Shown: positions 16,079 to 25,073, counted from the stretch's first letter. The stretch: DNA of 42,934 nucleotides from Carboxylicivirga fragile (GCA_025499625.1 JAFMVD010000052.1:1-42934); one strand, 5' to 3'. A program made the numbers and translations. Notes: generated from the letters alone by a model not told the origin.

Positions 16079-18532
16079 CTACTCCATATAATACACGCGC
16101 TTAACACGCCGACTAATGCTGGTGAGTACTTCATAAGGGATGGTATCAAGTGCTTGTGCCATATCGTTAATGGTATATAACTTACCAAAAATCTCAACCT
16201 CATCGCCTTCTTGTGCAGTAATGGCACTTATATCAACCATGCACATATCCATGCAAATGTTGCCGATAATTGGAGCTACTTGATTATTAATAATTACTTG
16301 CCCAATTCCATTACTTAATCTACGATTTAAACCATCGGCATATCCTACCGGAATAATGGCAATGGTGCTATCATCTATCAAAACACCTTTCCTGCTGTAA
16401 CCAATTGTTTCGTCTGCTTTCACTCGCTTTATCTGCGACACATACGATTTTAAGGTCCCAACTTGCTGCAAATTATTACCCTCAGCCGAAACACCATACA
16501 TACCAATACCTAAGCGCACCATGTCAAATTGCGCTTCAGGAAAACGCTCGATGCCTGCTGAATTAAGTATATGTTTCAAAAATGGGTAAGCCAACTGTTT
16601 CTCTAGCAAAGCGCAAACATCCTTAAATGTACTTATTTGTTGCTTTGTAAAATCATCGTGAACGGCCTCATCACTTCCAGCCAAATGGGAAAATGCAGAA
16701 GCGATCTTTAGTGTAGCATTAGCTTTTAATCGCTTGACTAATTCTTCCATTTCATCAGGCAAAAAGCCCAAACGATTCATACCTGTATCCAACTTTAAAT
16801 GTATGGGCACTCCGTTCTGACCTTGGCGTTCAACTACATTTGCATAGGCTTCCAATATATTAAAACTATAGATCTCAGGCTCAAGGTCGTATTGTAACAT
16901 GGAAGCAAAACTGCTTACCTCCGGGTTCATTACAATGATTGGCAAAGTAATACCAGCCTCACGCAATTCAATGCCTTCATCGGCAAAAGCCACACCCAGG
17001 TAATCTACCTTCTGATGCTGTAATAAGTTAGCTATCTCAAATGAGCCACTCCCATATGAAAAGGCCTTCACCATGGCCAACATCTTCACTTTAGGTTTTA
17101 ACTTTGATTTAAAAAACTGAACGTTCTCAATTAATGCGTTCAAGTTGATTTCCAATACTGTTTTATGTCGTTTCTTTTCAATTAAGGTAGATATTCGCTC
17201 AAAAGAAAACTGTCGCGATCCTTTCAGAAGAATAGCTTCATTCTGGAAATCATTGGTATTCATTTGTCTCAGAAACTCTTCGGTACTTTTAAAAGCACCT
17301 CTTCCATGCATGGCTTTATAAAGTTCAGGACCGATACCAATAATCCGCTCCACCCCTTTTTCAAAAGCCAATTGAAATACTTTTTTATAAAGCACCTGCT
17401 CACTTAAGCCACTTTGAAAAATATCGGATAAAATCAAAGTTTTACTCAATCCTTGTTTTGTCCCCAACTGATTCAGGAAGTCCAAAGCTATATCCAAAGA
17501 AGTTATATCAGAATTGTAAGCATCGTCAATGAGCAAGCAATTATTAACGGCTTCCTTTTGCTCCAAACGCATTGCCACTGGCTCAAGTTGATTTACTTTC
17601 ACCATCAATTCGTCCATTGAAATACCCACATACAAAGCCACTAACATTGATAACAAGGCATTATCAATTGATATTTGATCAGCGAATGGCAAATTAACAA
17701 GGTGCGATTTTTCCTCCCACTCTACACTTAGCTCAACGCCTTTATCGTTAAAAGATTGATCCAACAAACGCAAGCTAGCACCTTGATTTTTACCTACCGT
17801 AAGCTTTTCTTTCAGAGGATATAATTCATTGATTGAAGCACTCAAATCAACCTGATCAGAATTATACAAGATCACTTTTGAATCAGCAAAAAGTATCAAT
17901 TTCTCATTTAGCTTTTGCTGAAGAGATGTGAAATTTTCCTGATGGGCCTGACCAATATTTGTAATAACGCCAATTTCGGGCTTTATGCACTTCTGGAGTT
18001 TCTGCATTTCGCCCGGCAATGAAATACCAGCTTCAATAATCGCAAGATCGCAGCCCTCATCAAGCATCAACAAGGACAAGGGCACCCCAAGCTGACTATT
18101 AAAGCTACGCGGCGAACGGCCAACCTTTTTACCACCAGAAAAAAGTTGCGCCACCCATTCTTTGACGATGGTCTTACCATTACTTCCTGTAATCCCAATT
18201 AAAGGAAAAGCAAAGGTTTTTCTGACTGCAGCAGCGATTCGTTGCAAGGCAAGCAAGGTATCCTCAACGATAATAAAACAAGCTCCATCATAATCTGCAA
18301 CATCTAAATGTGCCCCTTGTTCGACCATGAAACACCGGATGCCTCTTTTGTAAAGGTCATCTATGTGAAAATGCCCATCATGAGCAGAAGTTCTTATGGC
18401 CAGAAAAAGCGTGGATTCACATTCTACAATTTTTCGACTATCAAACAATAAGCGCTCTACATGCAAACTAGCATTACCAACCAGTAAACCCTCTGCAAAC
18501 GAAGTCAATTGCTCAACAGTCATTCTAATCAT
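16079..18532 (-). CDS. murF-alr: Bifunctional MurF ligase / alanine racemase
   Basis: This 817-residue fusion combines two steps of peptidoglycan precursor synthesis. The N-terminal MurF part (about 1-455) joins D-Ala-D-Ala to UDP-MurNAc-tripeptide and has the ATP loop GITGSNGKT (113-121), NIGQAHQENF, DDAYNSD and LLKGSRQFSFE. The C-terminal part (about 458-817) is a PLP-dependent alanine racemase, with Lys489 in AMVKAFSYGSG, GMNRLGFLP, the catalytic Tyr in IGYSRKG and IPVGYADGLNRR. The fusion is a known Bacteroidota arrangement. The lysine context differs from the usual VVKANAYGHG but fits the fused subfamily as I recall it. A second ATG at 18523 is also possible. It follows tdk after five bases, so the two are probably co-transcribed. 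Confidence 0.96.
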   Translation of the reverse strand: MIRMTVEQLTSFAEGLLVGNASLHVERLLFDSRKIVECESTLFLAIRTSAHDGHFHIDDLYKRGIRCFMVEQGAHLDVADYDGACFIIVEDTLLALQRIAAAVRKTFAFPLIGITGSNGKTIVKEWVAQLFSGGKKVGRSPRSFNSQLGVPLSLLMLDEGCDLAIIEAGISLPGEMQKLQKCIKPEIGVITNIGQAHQENFTSLQQKLNEKLILFADSKVILYNSDQVDLSASINELYPLKEKLTVGKNQGASLRLLDQSFNDKGVELSVEWEEKSHLVNLPFADQISIDNALLSMLVALYVGISMDELMVKVNQLEPVAMRLEQKEAVNNCLLIDDAYNSDITSLDIALDFLNQLGTKQGLSKTLILSDIFQSGLSEQVLYKKVFQLAFEKGVERIIGIGPELYKAMHGRGAFKSTEEFLRQMNTNDFQNEAILLKGSRQFSFERISTLIEKKRHKTVLEINLNALIENVQFFKSKLKPKVKMLAMVKAFSYGSGSFEIANLLQHQKVDYLGVAFADEGIELREAGITLPIIVMNPEVSSFASMLQYDLEPEIYSFNILEAYANVVERQGQNGVPIHLKLDTGMNRLGFLPDEMEELVKRLKANATLKIASAFSHLAGSDEAVHDDFTKQQISTFKDVCALLEKQLAYPFLKHILNSAGIERFPEAQFDMVRLGIGMYGVSAEGNNLQQVGTLKSYVSQIKRVKADETIGYSRKGVLIDDSTIAIIPVGYADGLNRRLSNGIGQVIINNQVAPIIGNICMDMCMVDISAITAQEGDEVEIFGKLYTINDMAQALDTIPYEVLTSISRRVKRVYYME

Positions 18533-18537
18533 ATCGC

Positions 18538-19110
18538 TTAATTAGCTTTTGTGAAACATGCTCTACATAATGGTTCGTATTCTTCTTTTTCGCCCAACAG
18601 CACTAATTTCTCGTTATCATTCAATCGGTGTGAAAAGTGGGCTAAATCACCACAGCGCATACAAATAGCATGCACCTTCGTCACATATTCTGCAGTGGCC
18701 ATTAATGAAGGTATAGGTCCAAACGGTTTGCCTTTAAAATCCATATCCAAACCTGCCACAATTACACGTATACCTTGATTGGCCAGCTTTAAACAGACAT
18801 CCGCCAAACCATTATCAAAAAATTGAGCTTCATCAATTCCAATCACATTAACATTACTACTCAATAATAGTATATTACCCGACGACTCAACTGGTGTTGA
18901 AGAAATAGCATTTGAATCATGCGAAACCACCTCTGTTTCGCTGTATCTAACATCAACCATGGGCTTGAATATCTCAACACTCTGTTTGGCAATTTTTGCC
19001 CGTTTCAATCGCCTTAGCAACTCTTCGGTTTTACCCGAGAACATTGAACCGGCTATTACTTCAATCCACCCTTTGGAATTTTCTCTATTTGCCTTATTTT
19101 CAAGAAACAT
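18538..19110 (-). CDS. tdk: Thymidine kinase
   Basis: This cytoplasmic salvage enzyme phosphorylates thymidine and deoxyuridine with ATP (type II, TK1-like). The 190-residue protein has the P-loop GSMFSGKT at 21-28, DEAQFF with the catalytic Glu94, the lasso-region substrate segment, and a structural zinc site formed by Cys150, Cys153, Cys182 and Cys185. The length is normal for bacterial Tdk. It heads a two-gene unit with murF-alr. Its upstream region is shared with a divergent operon, where a minus-strand -7 box lies 41 bases before the start. Confidence 0.96.
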   Translation of the reverse strand: MFLENKANRENSKGWIEVIAGSMFSGKTEELLRRLKRAKIAKQSVEIFKPMVDVRYSETEVVSHDSNAISSTPVESSGNILLLSSNVNVIGIDEAQFFDNGLADVCLKLANQGIRVIVAGLDMDFKGKPFGPIPSLMATAEYVTKVHAICMRCGDLAHFSHRLNDNEKLVLLGEKEEYEPLCRACFTKAN

Positions 19111-19142
19111 TTAGCGTATTCAGTTTTTTAAATTGCAATCAC

Positions 19143-19158
19143 TACCTTTGCAAAAGTA
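19143..19158. promoter_or_regulatory. Abutting opposed -7 boxes for tdk and the divergent operon
   Basis: The plus strand has TACCTTTG at 19143-19150, and immediately next to it the minus strand has TACTTTTG at 19158-19151. Both match TAnnTTTG exactly. They point towards 19182 (plus) and tdk at 19110 (minus), respectively. Polymerase could hardly occupy both at once. No clear -33 boxes are seen for either. Confidence 0.6.
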
Positions 19159-19181
19159 AGTAAAATGCTTAGGAATTCACT

Positions 19182-19970
19182 ATGGAAAAAGAAGCTCTCA
19201 TCGATATTATTTTAAATGATCTAAAAGAAGTTCATTCTTTAATTACCACTTTTAAAGGTAAAGAAGTCATTAATCAGGCATTTATCAACCTAAGTCACAC
19301 CAAACTAAAAAATATCAGTGAAGAAATTAACTTATTAGAATCATTCGATATTTCTTCGAAAAATACAGAAACTCCATACGAATCATCATTAAGTTCGATA
19401 ACTGCGCAAGAAAGCACTGAAGAAGACTCGAAAGACATTGCTGATTCAAGTATGAAATTTTTGAGTGGAGAAACGGCTGCTGAAGAAAACAAAGCTAAAA
19501 TCGAACATAAGGAGGAGCCAAGCAAAAACGAGCTAATTAGCGAAACACCTGTAACGAAACCTCAAGATATAATTGAGGATAAAAAAACAGAAGTAAGCAC
19601 TCCTCCAAAAAAAGCTGAAGTAAAAGATGTTCCACAGGAAAATAGCTCAATACTTGGTGAAAAAATAAAACAAGAAGCCACCTCTGTAAACGAGCGCATT
19701 GCTGATAAAAAAGATACATCTAGCATGGTTTCGCAATACGGCAAACCCGTAAGCGATGTACGTAAAGCCATTGGATTGAATGACCGTTTTTATTTTCAAC
19801 GCGAACTCTTTGATGGTAATGCAGATGCCTTTAACAACATCTTAGATCAGGTAAATCAAATGGATTCCTATGAATTAGCACTCCAATTCATACAATCGAA
19901 TTACAATTGGGACGACGATAATGAAGTTGCCGAGTCCTTTTACAAGAGTATTAAACGACGTTTTATTTAA
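19182..19970 (+). CDS. Conserved acidic protein of unknown function
   Basis: This 262-residue cytoplasmic protein has no signal peptide and no recognised catalytic motif. Residues about 1-50 are helical, and residues about 55-190 are low-complexity and rich in Glu, Lys, Ser and Thr, probably disordered. A well-defined C-terminal segment follows (about 195-262), with DVRKAIGLNDRFYFQRELFDG, LDQVNQMDSYELALQFI and a terminal NYNWD...KSIKRRFI. That terminal block is familiar from hypothetical proteins across Bacteroidota and is the likely functional part. It is the first gene of an operon with rsmI (7-base gap) and a lipoprotein gene. Confidence 0.8.
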   Translation: MEKEALIDIILNDLKEVHSLITTFKGKEVINQAFINLSHTKLKNISEEINLLESFDISSKNTETPYESSLSSITAQESTEEDSKDIADSSMKFLSGETAAEENKAKIEHKEEPSKNELISETPVTKPQDIIEDKKTEVSTPPKKAEVKDVPQENSSILGEKIKQEATSVNERIADKKDTSSMVSQYGKPVSDVRKAIGLNDRFYFQRELFDGNADAFNNILDQVNQMDSYELALQFIQSNYNWDDDNEVAESFYKSIKRRFI

Positions 19971-19977
19971 AATATAA

Positions 19978-20655
19978 ATGGGAAAATTATTTGTTATTCC
20001 TACGCCTATTGGCAATCTCGAAGACATAACGCTTCGAGCGATTCGAATACTAAAAGAAGTTGATTTCATACTAGCAGAAGATACCAGAACAACTGGCTTC
20101 TTGCTGAAACACCTTGAAGTATCCACACGAATGATGTCGCACCATAAGTTTAATGAACATGCCACAGTTGAAAAAGTGGTTCAGCGCTTGGAAGCAGGTG
20201 AAAATGCGGCACTCGTATCCGATGCAGGTACGCCAGCAATTTCTGACCCTGGATATTTGGTGGTGCGAAAATGTCTGGATTCTGAAATTGAGGTGGAATG
20301 TCTACCTGGAGCTACAGCATTTGTGCCAGCCCTTGTTAATTCAGGTTTACCCAATGAGCGTTTTTGTTTCGAAGGTTTCTTACCCCAAAAAAAGGGAAGA
20401 AAAACCAAACTGGAATCTTTAGTAACAGAAACACGGACCATGATTTTTTATGAATCGCCTTACCGACTTGTAAAAACTTTAACACAATTGGGCGAGCAAC
20501 TGGGAGAAGATAGAAGAGCCTCTGTTTCAAGGGAAATATCGAAGCTTCACGAAGAAAATAAACAGGGAACACTTCAAGAACTCGCACAATATTTTGCTGC
20601 AAAAACCGTTAAAGGAGAAATTGTTATTGTAGTTGAAGGAAACCATAAGAAATAA
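19978..20655 (+). CDS. rsmI: 16S rRNA (cytidine-1402-2'-O)-methyltransferase
   Basis: This SAM-dependent enzyme 2'-O-methylates C1402 in the 16S rRNA decoding centre. The 225-residue protein is a tetrapyrrole-methylase-fold enzyme with the typical start LFVIPTPIGNLEDITLRAI. It also has LAEDTRTTGFLLKH, the SAM loop SDAGTPAISDPGYLVV, the substrate-pocket PGATAFVPALVNSGLP and ETRTMIFYESPYRLVKTL. Bacterial RsmI is often longer, about 280 residues. Shorter forms that lack the C-terminal extension occur in Bacteroidota. It is the middle gene of a three-gene plus-strand operon with spacings of 7 and 6 bases. Confidence 0.95.
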   Translation: MGKLFVIPTPIGNLEDITLRAIRILKEVDFILAEDTRTTGFLLKHLEVSTRMMSHHKFNEHATVEKVVQRLEAGENAALVSDAGTPAISDPGYLVVRKCLDSEIEVECLPGATAFVPALVNSGLPNERFCFEGFLPQKKGRKTKLESLVTETRTMIFYESPYRLVKTLTQLGEQLGEDRRASVSREISKLHEENKQGTLQELAQYFAAKTVKGEIVIVVEGNHKK

Positions 20656-20661
20656 GCAAAC

Positions 20662-21525
20662 ATGAGAAACGTATTATTCACTCTTTTTATAGCCGCCCTT
20701 TTAGCGTCGTGTTCATTAACTGATACAAGCGAAGTTGAACAACAAAAAGACTCACTACTACTGGCATCGGCTGAAAAAGATCGCCAAATGAATAGCTTGG
20801 TAACAGCCTTGATTGAAATTGACGATAATCTGCAACAGATAAAAGAGAAAGAGCAAATTATTAGCTTAAATGTCAGCTCCGGAGAAACAACAGGTAAAGC
20901 TCTTGAAGATCGTATCAATAGAGACATTCAATTAATCTATGAGTTGATGCTTCAAAATAAGGAGCAAATTAGCAAATTGGAAAAAAACCTGAAACAATCG
21001 GGCACCAACAATGCCAATTTAAACAAGTTAGTTAATCGCCTAAACAAGCAATTAAAGGATAAAACCCTTGAAATTATAAAGCTTAAAAAACAACTTGAAG
21101 ATCAGAGCTTAGAAATTACTCAACTAAATTTCACGATTGAAGGCATGCAGAACGTAGTTGATTCATTACAGAACGTTCGTAATGCAACGCAACAGCAACT
21201 GGCCGAAGCTACCGAAAAGCTATACCGTGCCTATTATGCTTTTGGTACTAAAAAAGAATTGAAAGAGCAGAACCTTATTAGTAGCGATGGCCTATTTAAA
21301 AAGAAAATAATGGGTGAAGGTTTCTCCGAGGATTATTTTACTACAATTGACCTGAGAGAAATTGATTCAATTGCCTTATTCAGACCTAAAGCCAAAGTAC
21401 TAACCAATCATCCTGGTTCTTCTTATAAACTAGAAGAAACGGAAGAAGGAAGTATGGTTTTACGTATTGAAGACAAGGAGGCCTTTTGGAGTTTATCTCG
21501 CCATTTGGTTGTGCAAGTTAATTAA
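20662..21525 (+). CDS. Coiled-coil lipoprotein of unknown function
   Basis: This 287-residue protein has a lipoprotein signal ending in LLASC (Cys17). A long heptad-like coiled coil follows from about residue 30 to 195, including KEQISKLEKNLKQSG and KQLKDKTLEIIKLKKQLEDQ. A small globular C-terminal domain (about 200-287) contains AYYAFGTKKELKEQNLIS and ends LSRHLVVQVN. The arrangement recalls Bacteroidota lipoproteins annotated only as hypothetical. It is probably anchored in the outer membrane facing the periplasm. It is the last gene of the operon, followed by a long hairpin. Confidence 0.82.
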   Translation: MRNVLFTLFIAALLASCSLTDTSEVEQQKDSLLLASAEKDRQMNSLVTALIEIDDNLQQIKEKEQIISLNVSSGETTGKALEDRINRDIQLIYELMLQNKEQISKLEKNLKQSGTNNANLNKLVNRLNKQLKDKTLEIIKLKKQLEDQSLEITQLNFTIEGMQNVVDSLQNVRNATQQQLAEATEKLYRAYYAFGTKKELKEQNLISSDGLFKKKIMGEGFSEDYFTTIDLREIDSIALFRPKAKVLTNHPGSSYKLEETEEGSMVLRIEDKEAFWSLSRHLVVQVN

Positions 21526-21545
21526 GAGAATTCAAATAAGAATAC

Positions 21546-21588
21546 GGATGACATCTTTCAATACTATATAGTATGAAAGATGTCATCC
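21546..21588. terminator. Long near-perfect hairpin, probable operon terminator
   Basis: GGATGACATCTTTCA and TGAAAGATGTCATCC are perfect 15-base arms. The 13 bases between them contain TACTATATAGTA, which extends the stem with a single unpaired A. The 43-base structure is unusually long for a terminator and is followed by TTGTTTTATAC, a modest T-rich tract. It lies 20 bases beyond the lipoprotein stop. A small palindromic mobile element is an alternative. Confidence 0.6.
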
Positions 21589-21670
21589 TTGTTTTATACA
21601 AACATTTTTTAACAAGCATATGTACGCTCCTATTGTCACAATAAATATCTTTACAAAAAATTAGATCACT

Positions 21671-22369
21671 ATGCCCCGTAAGTACAAACATTTGTTTTTT
21701 GACCTTGACCATACCTTATGGGATTTTGAAGCTAATTCGGAAGAAACACTAATTGAGCTTTACGAAACTTTTAATCTGGATCAATATTTTGAAAGTTTCG
21801 AAGATTTTCATGAGCGCTACGAATCACATAATTTGTACTTATGGAGTCAATACCGAAAAGGCAAGGTCGACAAAAAAACGCTCAATTTTCAACGGTTTCA
21901 CCTTCCATTTTGCGAAGTAGGCTTTGATGACAAAGCAATTGCTGAGCAATTTGCAAGTGAATATGTTAGAATCAGTCCAAGCAAAACCAAGTTATTTCCT
22001 AATGCCATTGATGTGCTTGAAAAACTGAAACCGCATTACGAAATGCATATCATCACCAATGGGTTCAGAGAGGTACAAGCAAAGAAACTTGAAAACAGCG
22101 GATTAAGACCCTACTTTTCTAATATCTACATTTCTGAATTAATAGGCGTTCAAAAGCCTCACCCCTACTTTTTCGACTATTCGATAAAAAGCTGCAATGC
22201 TCGTAAAAAAGAAAGCTTGGTGATAGGCGATAGTCTGGAAGCAGATATTCAAGGAGCCATTAAAGCAGGTATTGATCAGGTCTTTTTTAATACAAAAGGC
22301 CTAAGTCACGAAAAAAAGATTACCCACGAAATTGATAATTTATCAGAATTACTGGATATACTATTATAA
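21671..22369 (+). CDS. HAD hydrolase, YjjG-type nucleotide phosphatase
   Basis: This is a cytoplasmic haloacid-dehalogenase-fold phosphatase of the YjjG family, whose characterised member is a house-cleaning 5'-nucleotidase acting on non-canonical pyrimidine nucleotides. The 232-residue protein has motif I FFDLDHTLWDF (Asp11 nucleophile and Asp13), motif II IITNGF, the Lys of motif III near VQKPHPYFF, and motif IV VIGDSLEADIQGA. The alpha-helical cap is inserted after motif I, in about residues 18-90, in line with a C1-type cap. It stands alone between hairpins. The exact substrate is inferred from family resemblance only. Confidence 0.9.
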   Translation: MPRKYKHLFFDLDHTLWDFEANSEETLIELYETFNLDQYFESFEDFHERYESHNLYLWSQYRKGKVDKKTLNFQRFHLPFCEVGFDDKAIAEQFASEYVRISPSKTKLFPNAIDVLEKLKPHYEMHIITNGFREVQAKKLENSGLRPYFSNIYISELIGVQKPHPYFFDYSIKSCNARKKESLVIGDSLEADIQGAIKAGIDQVFFNTKGLSHEKKITHEIDNLSELLDILL

Positions 22370-22446
22370 TTTATCCTTCAACTTTCAATTCAAGTTTTAA
22401 TTGTTTACAGCCATTGTAATTCCAACAGTATTAGGCTAAATATCAG

Positions 22447-22476
22447 TTGGTGAATTAAATTATAAGTCTATATTTG
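22447..22476 (+). promoter_or_regulatory. Near-consensus promoter without a following gene
   Basis: TTG at 22447-22449, a 19-base spacer and TATATTTG at 22469-22476 give one of the best matches in the window to the Bacteroidota primary promoter. The next plus-strand gene is several kilobases away, and a terminator lies about 100 bases downstream. Confidence 0.65.
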
Positions 22477-22482
22477 TGACCA

Positions 22483-22582
22483 ATGGTGGCAATTTGTAGT
22501 CCCAAAAACAAATTGTTACTATCACCAAATATTCAACAATTGTATTTTTAGAGCATAAACCTCGGTTCGTCCGAGGTTTTTT
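22483..22582 (+). ncRNA. Candidate small RNA of about 100 nt
   Basis: Three elements line up: the promoter at 22447-22476, a structured body and a rho-independent terminator. In the body, CAATTTGT (22490-22497) pairs perfectly with ACAAATTG (22508-22515) around a 10-base loop, and TGGTG (22484-22488) pairs with CACCA (22523-22527) outside it. The terminator at 22557-22582 is AAACCTCGG, TTCGT, CCGAGGTTT and further T. The only reading frame from an ATG in the stretch is 22 codons, starts at the predicted transcription start and is probably not translated. The terminator might alternatively just end the upstream yjjG-like transcript. No known RNA family is recognised. Confidence 0.55.
22557..22582 (+). 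terminator. Rho-independent terminator
   Basis: CCTCGG and CCGAGG form a six-base G/C-rich stem, extended by A-T pairs and followed by TTTTTT. It ends the candidate small RNA and any read-through from the YjjG-type phosphatase gene, and it lies just beyond the stop of the convergent DUF5686 gene. Confidence 0.85.
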
Positions 22583-22594
22583 GTTTTTATACTT

Positions 22595-24997
22595 CTAGAA
22601 GCCAAACTCTAAACCAAGCTTAAAAGCCCAATTGTCGATGGCATTTTCGAGTTGATAAGGTCCATAACGATAATGCACCGACAAACCATATTGCAACATA
22701 TAGCTGGAAAGGATATTCTTAAAATAGATTCCTGATTCGTAATACCCTTTATCAAAAGAAGATACATCATCTGGTGCTGTACCCCATGCAATATTGGTAT
22801 TTAATACTATTTCAGGCTTCACCCTTCGGTTGGTGTTTAACGATAAAGGAATACCGTGACTTAGGTAAACAGCCGTAAATTCATCAGCAGCAAACTCGTT
22901 TAATCGCATTGTTCCAAAGGTATTGGCCACATGTATGGTAAAACTCTTGTACGAGCCAAAAGAACTGTATAAAAACGTACTCGGGTAATCACCATCAAGC
23001 TTTCCTCCCTGTGCACGAATTGTCGAATACATGGCATTGGGATATCGAAACGTTTTTTCAAGTTGCACTTCAACTTTATTATACTCAAAGCTTCGATTCT
23101 GCACTCCTTCGCCATAGGCAAAATTAAGCCAAACCATTGGATACTTCGTGCCTTCGGAAATTAAGCCAAGTGCCGTTTTAGTAAAAGTCTCACGATGTGC
23201 CCACTTTAACCTTATTTCAGCTTCCTTAAAGTCGAAATCAGGTGCAATTTGATCACTATCTAAAAAGATATATCGCTTTTGTGGCGACACATTTGCCTGT
23301 CGGTAATACAAGCCAGATTTGAAATATTTAAAAAACCGGAACTCAGTACCCACCTTAAATTCTCGCGTCCGATCCATTGTTTCGGTTAAAAAACCTCTGA
23401 ATAACTCACTCGAACGCTTATTTATTCCATCCAGATAGGAATATGAACCAGTGGCAAAAACATCATCACGATACTCAAATATGTATTTATTCTCCTTATG
23501 TACATGGGGTGTCAGTTGAATCTCACCTCCATACTTCCATGTTTTATCACCAAATCCATAAGAGAAAAAACCTCCCGTTGAAAAATTCTCTGACATTCGT
23601 GGGCTTGTATATAAACCCATTCCCAGTTTCAATCCTTCAAAATCGTTGTAATCAATAAAACGCCGTAGGTCGAACTGAAAATTACCTGCCGGTATATATC
23701 CTCGAACAACAGACAATTGCATGTTAATTATCGCATCAAGATGCGCTTTCCGCCCTAAGCTATCAATCAAATGGTAAGTGGCCGAGTCTTTTGCAGACAA
23801 GGGCTCATAACGGTAAACGCCAACATTTGGCGCACTGCGTAAAATTGATGCATCCTCTAGGGTTATATTATCAAAATCCTTTTTGCTAAATCCGGGCTCG
23901 GTATTAATAGCTGTAACGTAACTTTTACCAGTTCCTATAAGCGGATATGGTAATTGATTGGTATTGCCAATGCTTCCAAATTCCAAACTACTTTCCAATT
24001 GCTTAGGAAACCATAAGCCATTAGCCACCGGTTGATAATTTTGTCTGATAAATAATTTTAAGCCATTCTCGGTTCCGGTCGTTTTGGCAGCCACCGTTTT
24101 AATGGCTGAACTTGACGCATGTATATGGAAAGTTCCAGTCAAGCCACGAAAGTTTCTATTCTTTTTAGGTTGATACGAAATGTAATGAATGGTATCGCCT
24201 ACACTATTCACTAATGTATCAAGCAATTGGAATTTATACGAAGATAAACCCGCCTTTGAAGCAGGATTTAAATATTCACGGTCTAATAATTTAACATACT
24301 GATCGTAAAAGGAGAATGGTTGAAGCAAAGCTGGTAGCGAAGCCATGGTTGGTGTTCTTAATCCACTCACCCGGCCAGAAATAATTCGCTCTTTCTCAAT
24401 ACCTTTTTTTAGGTGTCGTTTTTCAGAAACAGACTCAAAAAGCATAAGGTAACTATCCTTATTAATTCCAAACTGCTTAACTTCAGGTGGCAATTGCTCA
24501 TAATCAATATCCTTTGGCAAATCAAATTCCACATTCATTTTATGGTAGATAATACAGCTATAAGGATCATATGATGAGGGATTATGCTTCTTACTATTTT
24601 CAACCACTTTGCGCATTACAAGCAAGGCTGGGTTTTCTCCAGGCAAAATATTTATTTCGTCCAATTGGTATTGAAGTGGCTTAAGCTCAACATAGATATA
24701 AGGAGTAATCTGATCTTTCGCCAAACGATGTTGATAATAGCCCAGACAACTAAATTGCAAGTGATCAACTTCCTTTAAATTCCTTATTCTGAATTTACCA
24801 TCAATATCAGTTATGGTTCCTTCCTGATCGCCATAAACCACATTCACAAATGGAATACCTTGATCGGTAAGTGCATCAACAACCTGTCCGGTTAATTCTT
24901 GTGCAACACTATTGGTTGGCATAAGTTGAACAAGAAACAAACAAAAAAACAGTTTGTTAAAATTCGCTTTTATAGCCTTGAAAAAAGTAGTTAACAT
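22595..24997 (-). CDS. DUF5686 outer-membrane protein with carboxypeptidase-like regulatory domain
   Basis: This is a large 800-residue exported protein of a family common in Bacteroidota. The signal peptide ends near SVAQ (residue 33). A CarboxypepD_reg-like beta-sandwich follows at about 34-120 (LTGQVVDALTDQGIPFVNVV, GTITDIDGKFRI), the plug-side domain often found in TonB-linked proteins. The remainder is rich in amphipathic strands, with Tyr and Phe at turns, and ends WAFKLGLEFGF, fitting a C-terminal beta-barrel. No TonB box or SusC motif is evident. Function is not established. The protein may be a transporter-like or surface-assembly barrel. It follows the pseudouridine synthase terminator on the same strand. 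Confidence 0.85.
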   Translation of the reverse strand: MLTTFFKAIKANFNKLFFCLFLVQLMPTNSVAQELTGQVVDALTDQGIPFVNVVYGDQEGTITDIDGKFRIRNLKEVDHLQFSCLGYYQHRLAKDQITPYIYVELKPLQYQLDEINILPGENPALLVMRKVVENSKKHNPSSYDPYSCIIYHKMNVEFDLPKDIDYEQLPPEVKQFGINKDSYLMLFESVSEKRHLKKGIEKERIISGRVSGLRTPTMASLPALLQPFSFYDQYVKLLDREYLNPASKAGLSSYKFQLLDTLVNSVGDTIHYISYQPKKNRNFRGLTGTFHIHASSSAIKTVAAKTTGTENGLKLFIRQNYQPVANGLWFPKQLESSLEFGSIGNTNQLPYPLIGTGKSYVTAINTEPGFSKKDFDNITLEDASILRSAPNVGVYRYEPLSAKDSATYHLIDSLGRKAHLDAIINMQLSVVRGYIPAGNFQFDLRRFIDYNDFEGLKLGMGLYTSPRMSENFSTGGFFSYGFGDKTWKYGGEIQLTPHVHKENKYIFEYRDDVFATGSYSYLDGINKRSSELFRGFLTETMDRTREFKVGTEFRFFKYFKSGLYYRQANVSPQKRYIFLDSDQIAPDFDFKEAEIRLKWAHRETFTKTALGLISEGTKYPMVWLNFAYGEGVQNRSFEYNKVEVQLEKTFRYPNAMYSTIRAQGGKLDGDYPSTFLYSSFGSYKSFTIHVANTFGTMRLNEFAADEFTAVYLSHGIPLSLNTNRRVKPEIVLNTNIAWGTAPDDVSSFDKGYYESGIYFKNILSSYMLQYGLSVHYRYGPYQLENAIDNWAFKLGLEFGF

Positions 24998-25038
24998 GGG
25001 TATTTGGTTAATGACTTTATTTGCCTACTCGAAAATAT

Positions 25039-25064
25039 AAAAAAAGAGCCATTAAATGACTCTT
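25039..25064 (-). terminator. Terminator after the pseudouridine synthase gene
   Basis: On the minus strand AAGAGTCATT and AATGGCTCTT form a stem with one U-G wobble, followed by seven T. It lies 10 bases past the gene's stop. Confidence 0.75.
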
Positions 25065-25073
25065 CCTAATATT

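Noticed and set aside
16079-18532. MurF and alanine racemase as a novel fusion
   Set aside because: This fusion is an established feature of Bacteroidota, so it is annotated but not treated as new.
22483-22551. Short peptide gene inside the candidate small RNA
   Set aside because: The frame begins at the predicted transcription start with no leader for ribosome binding, and its composition is not protein-like.
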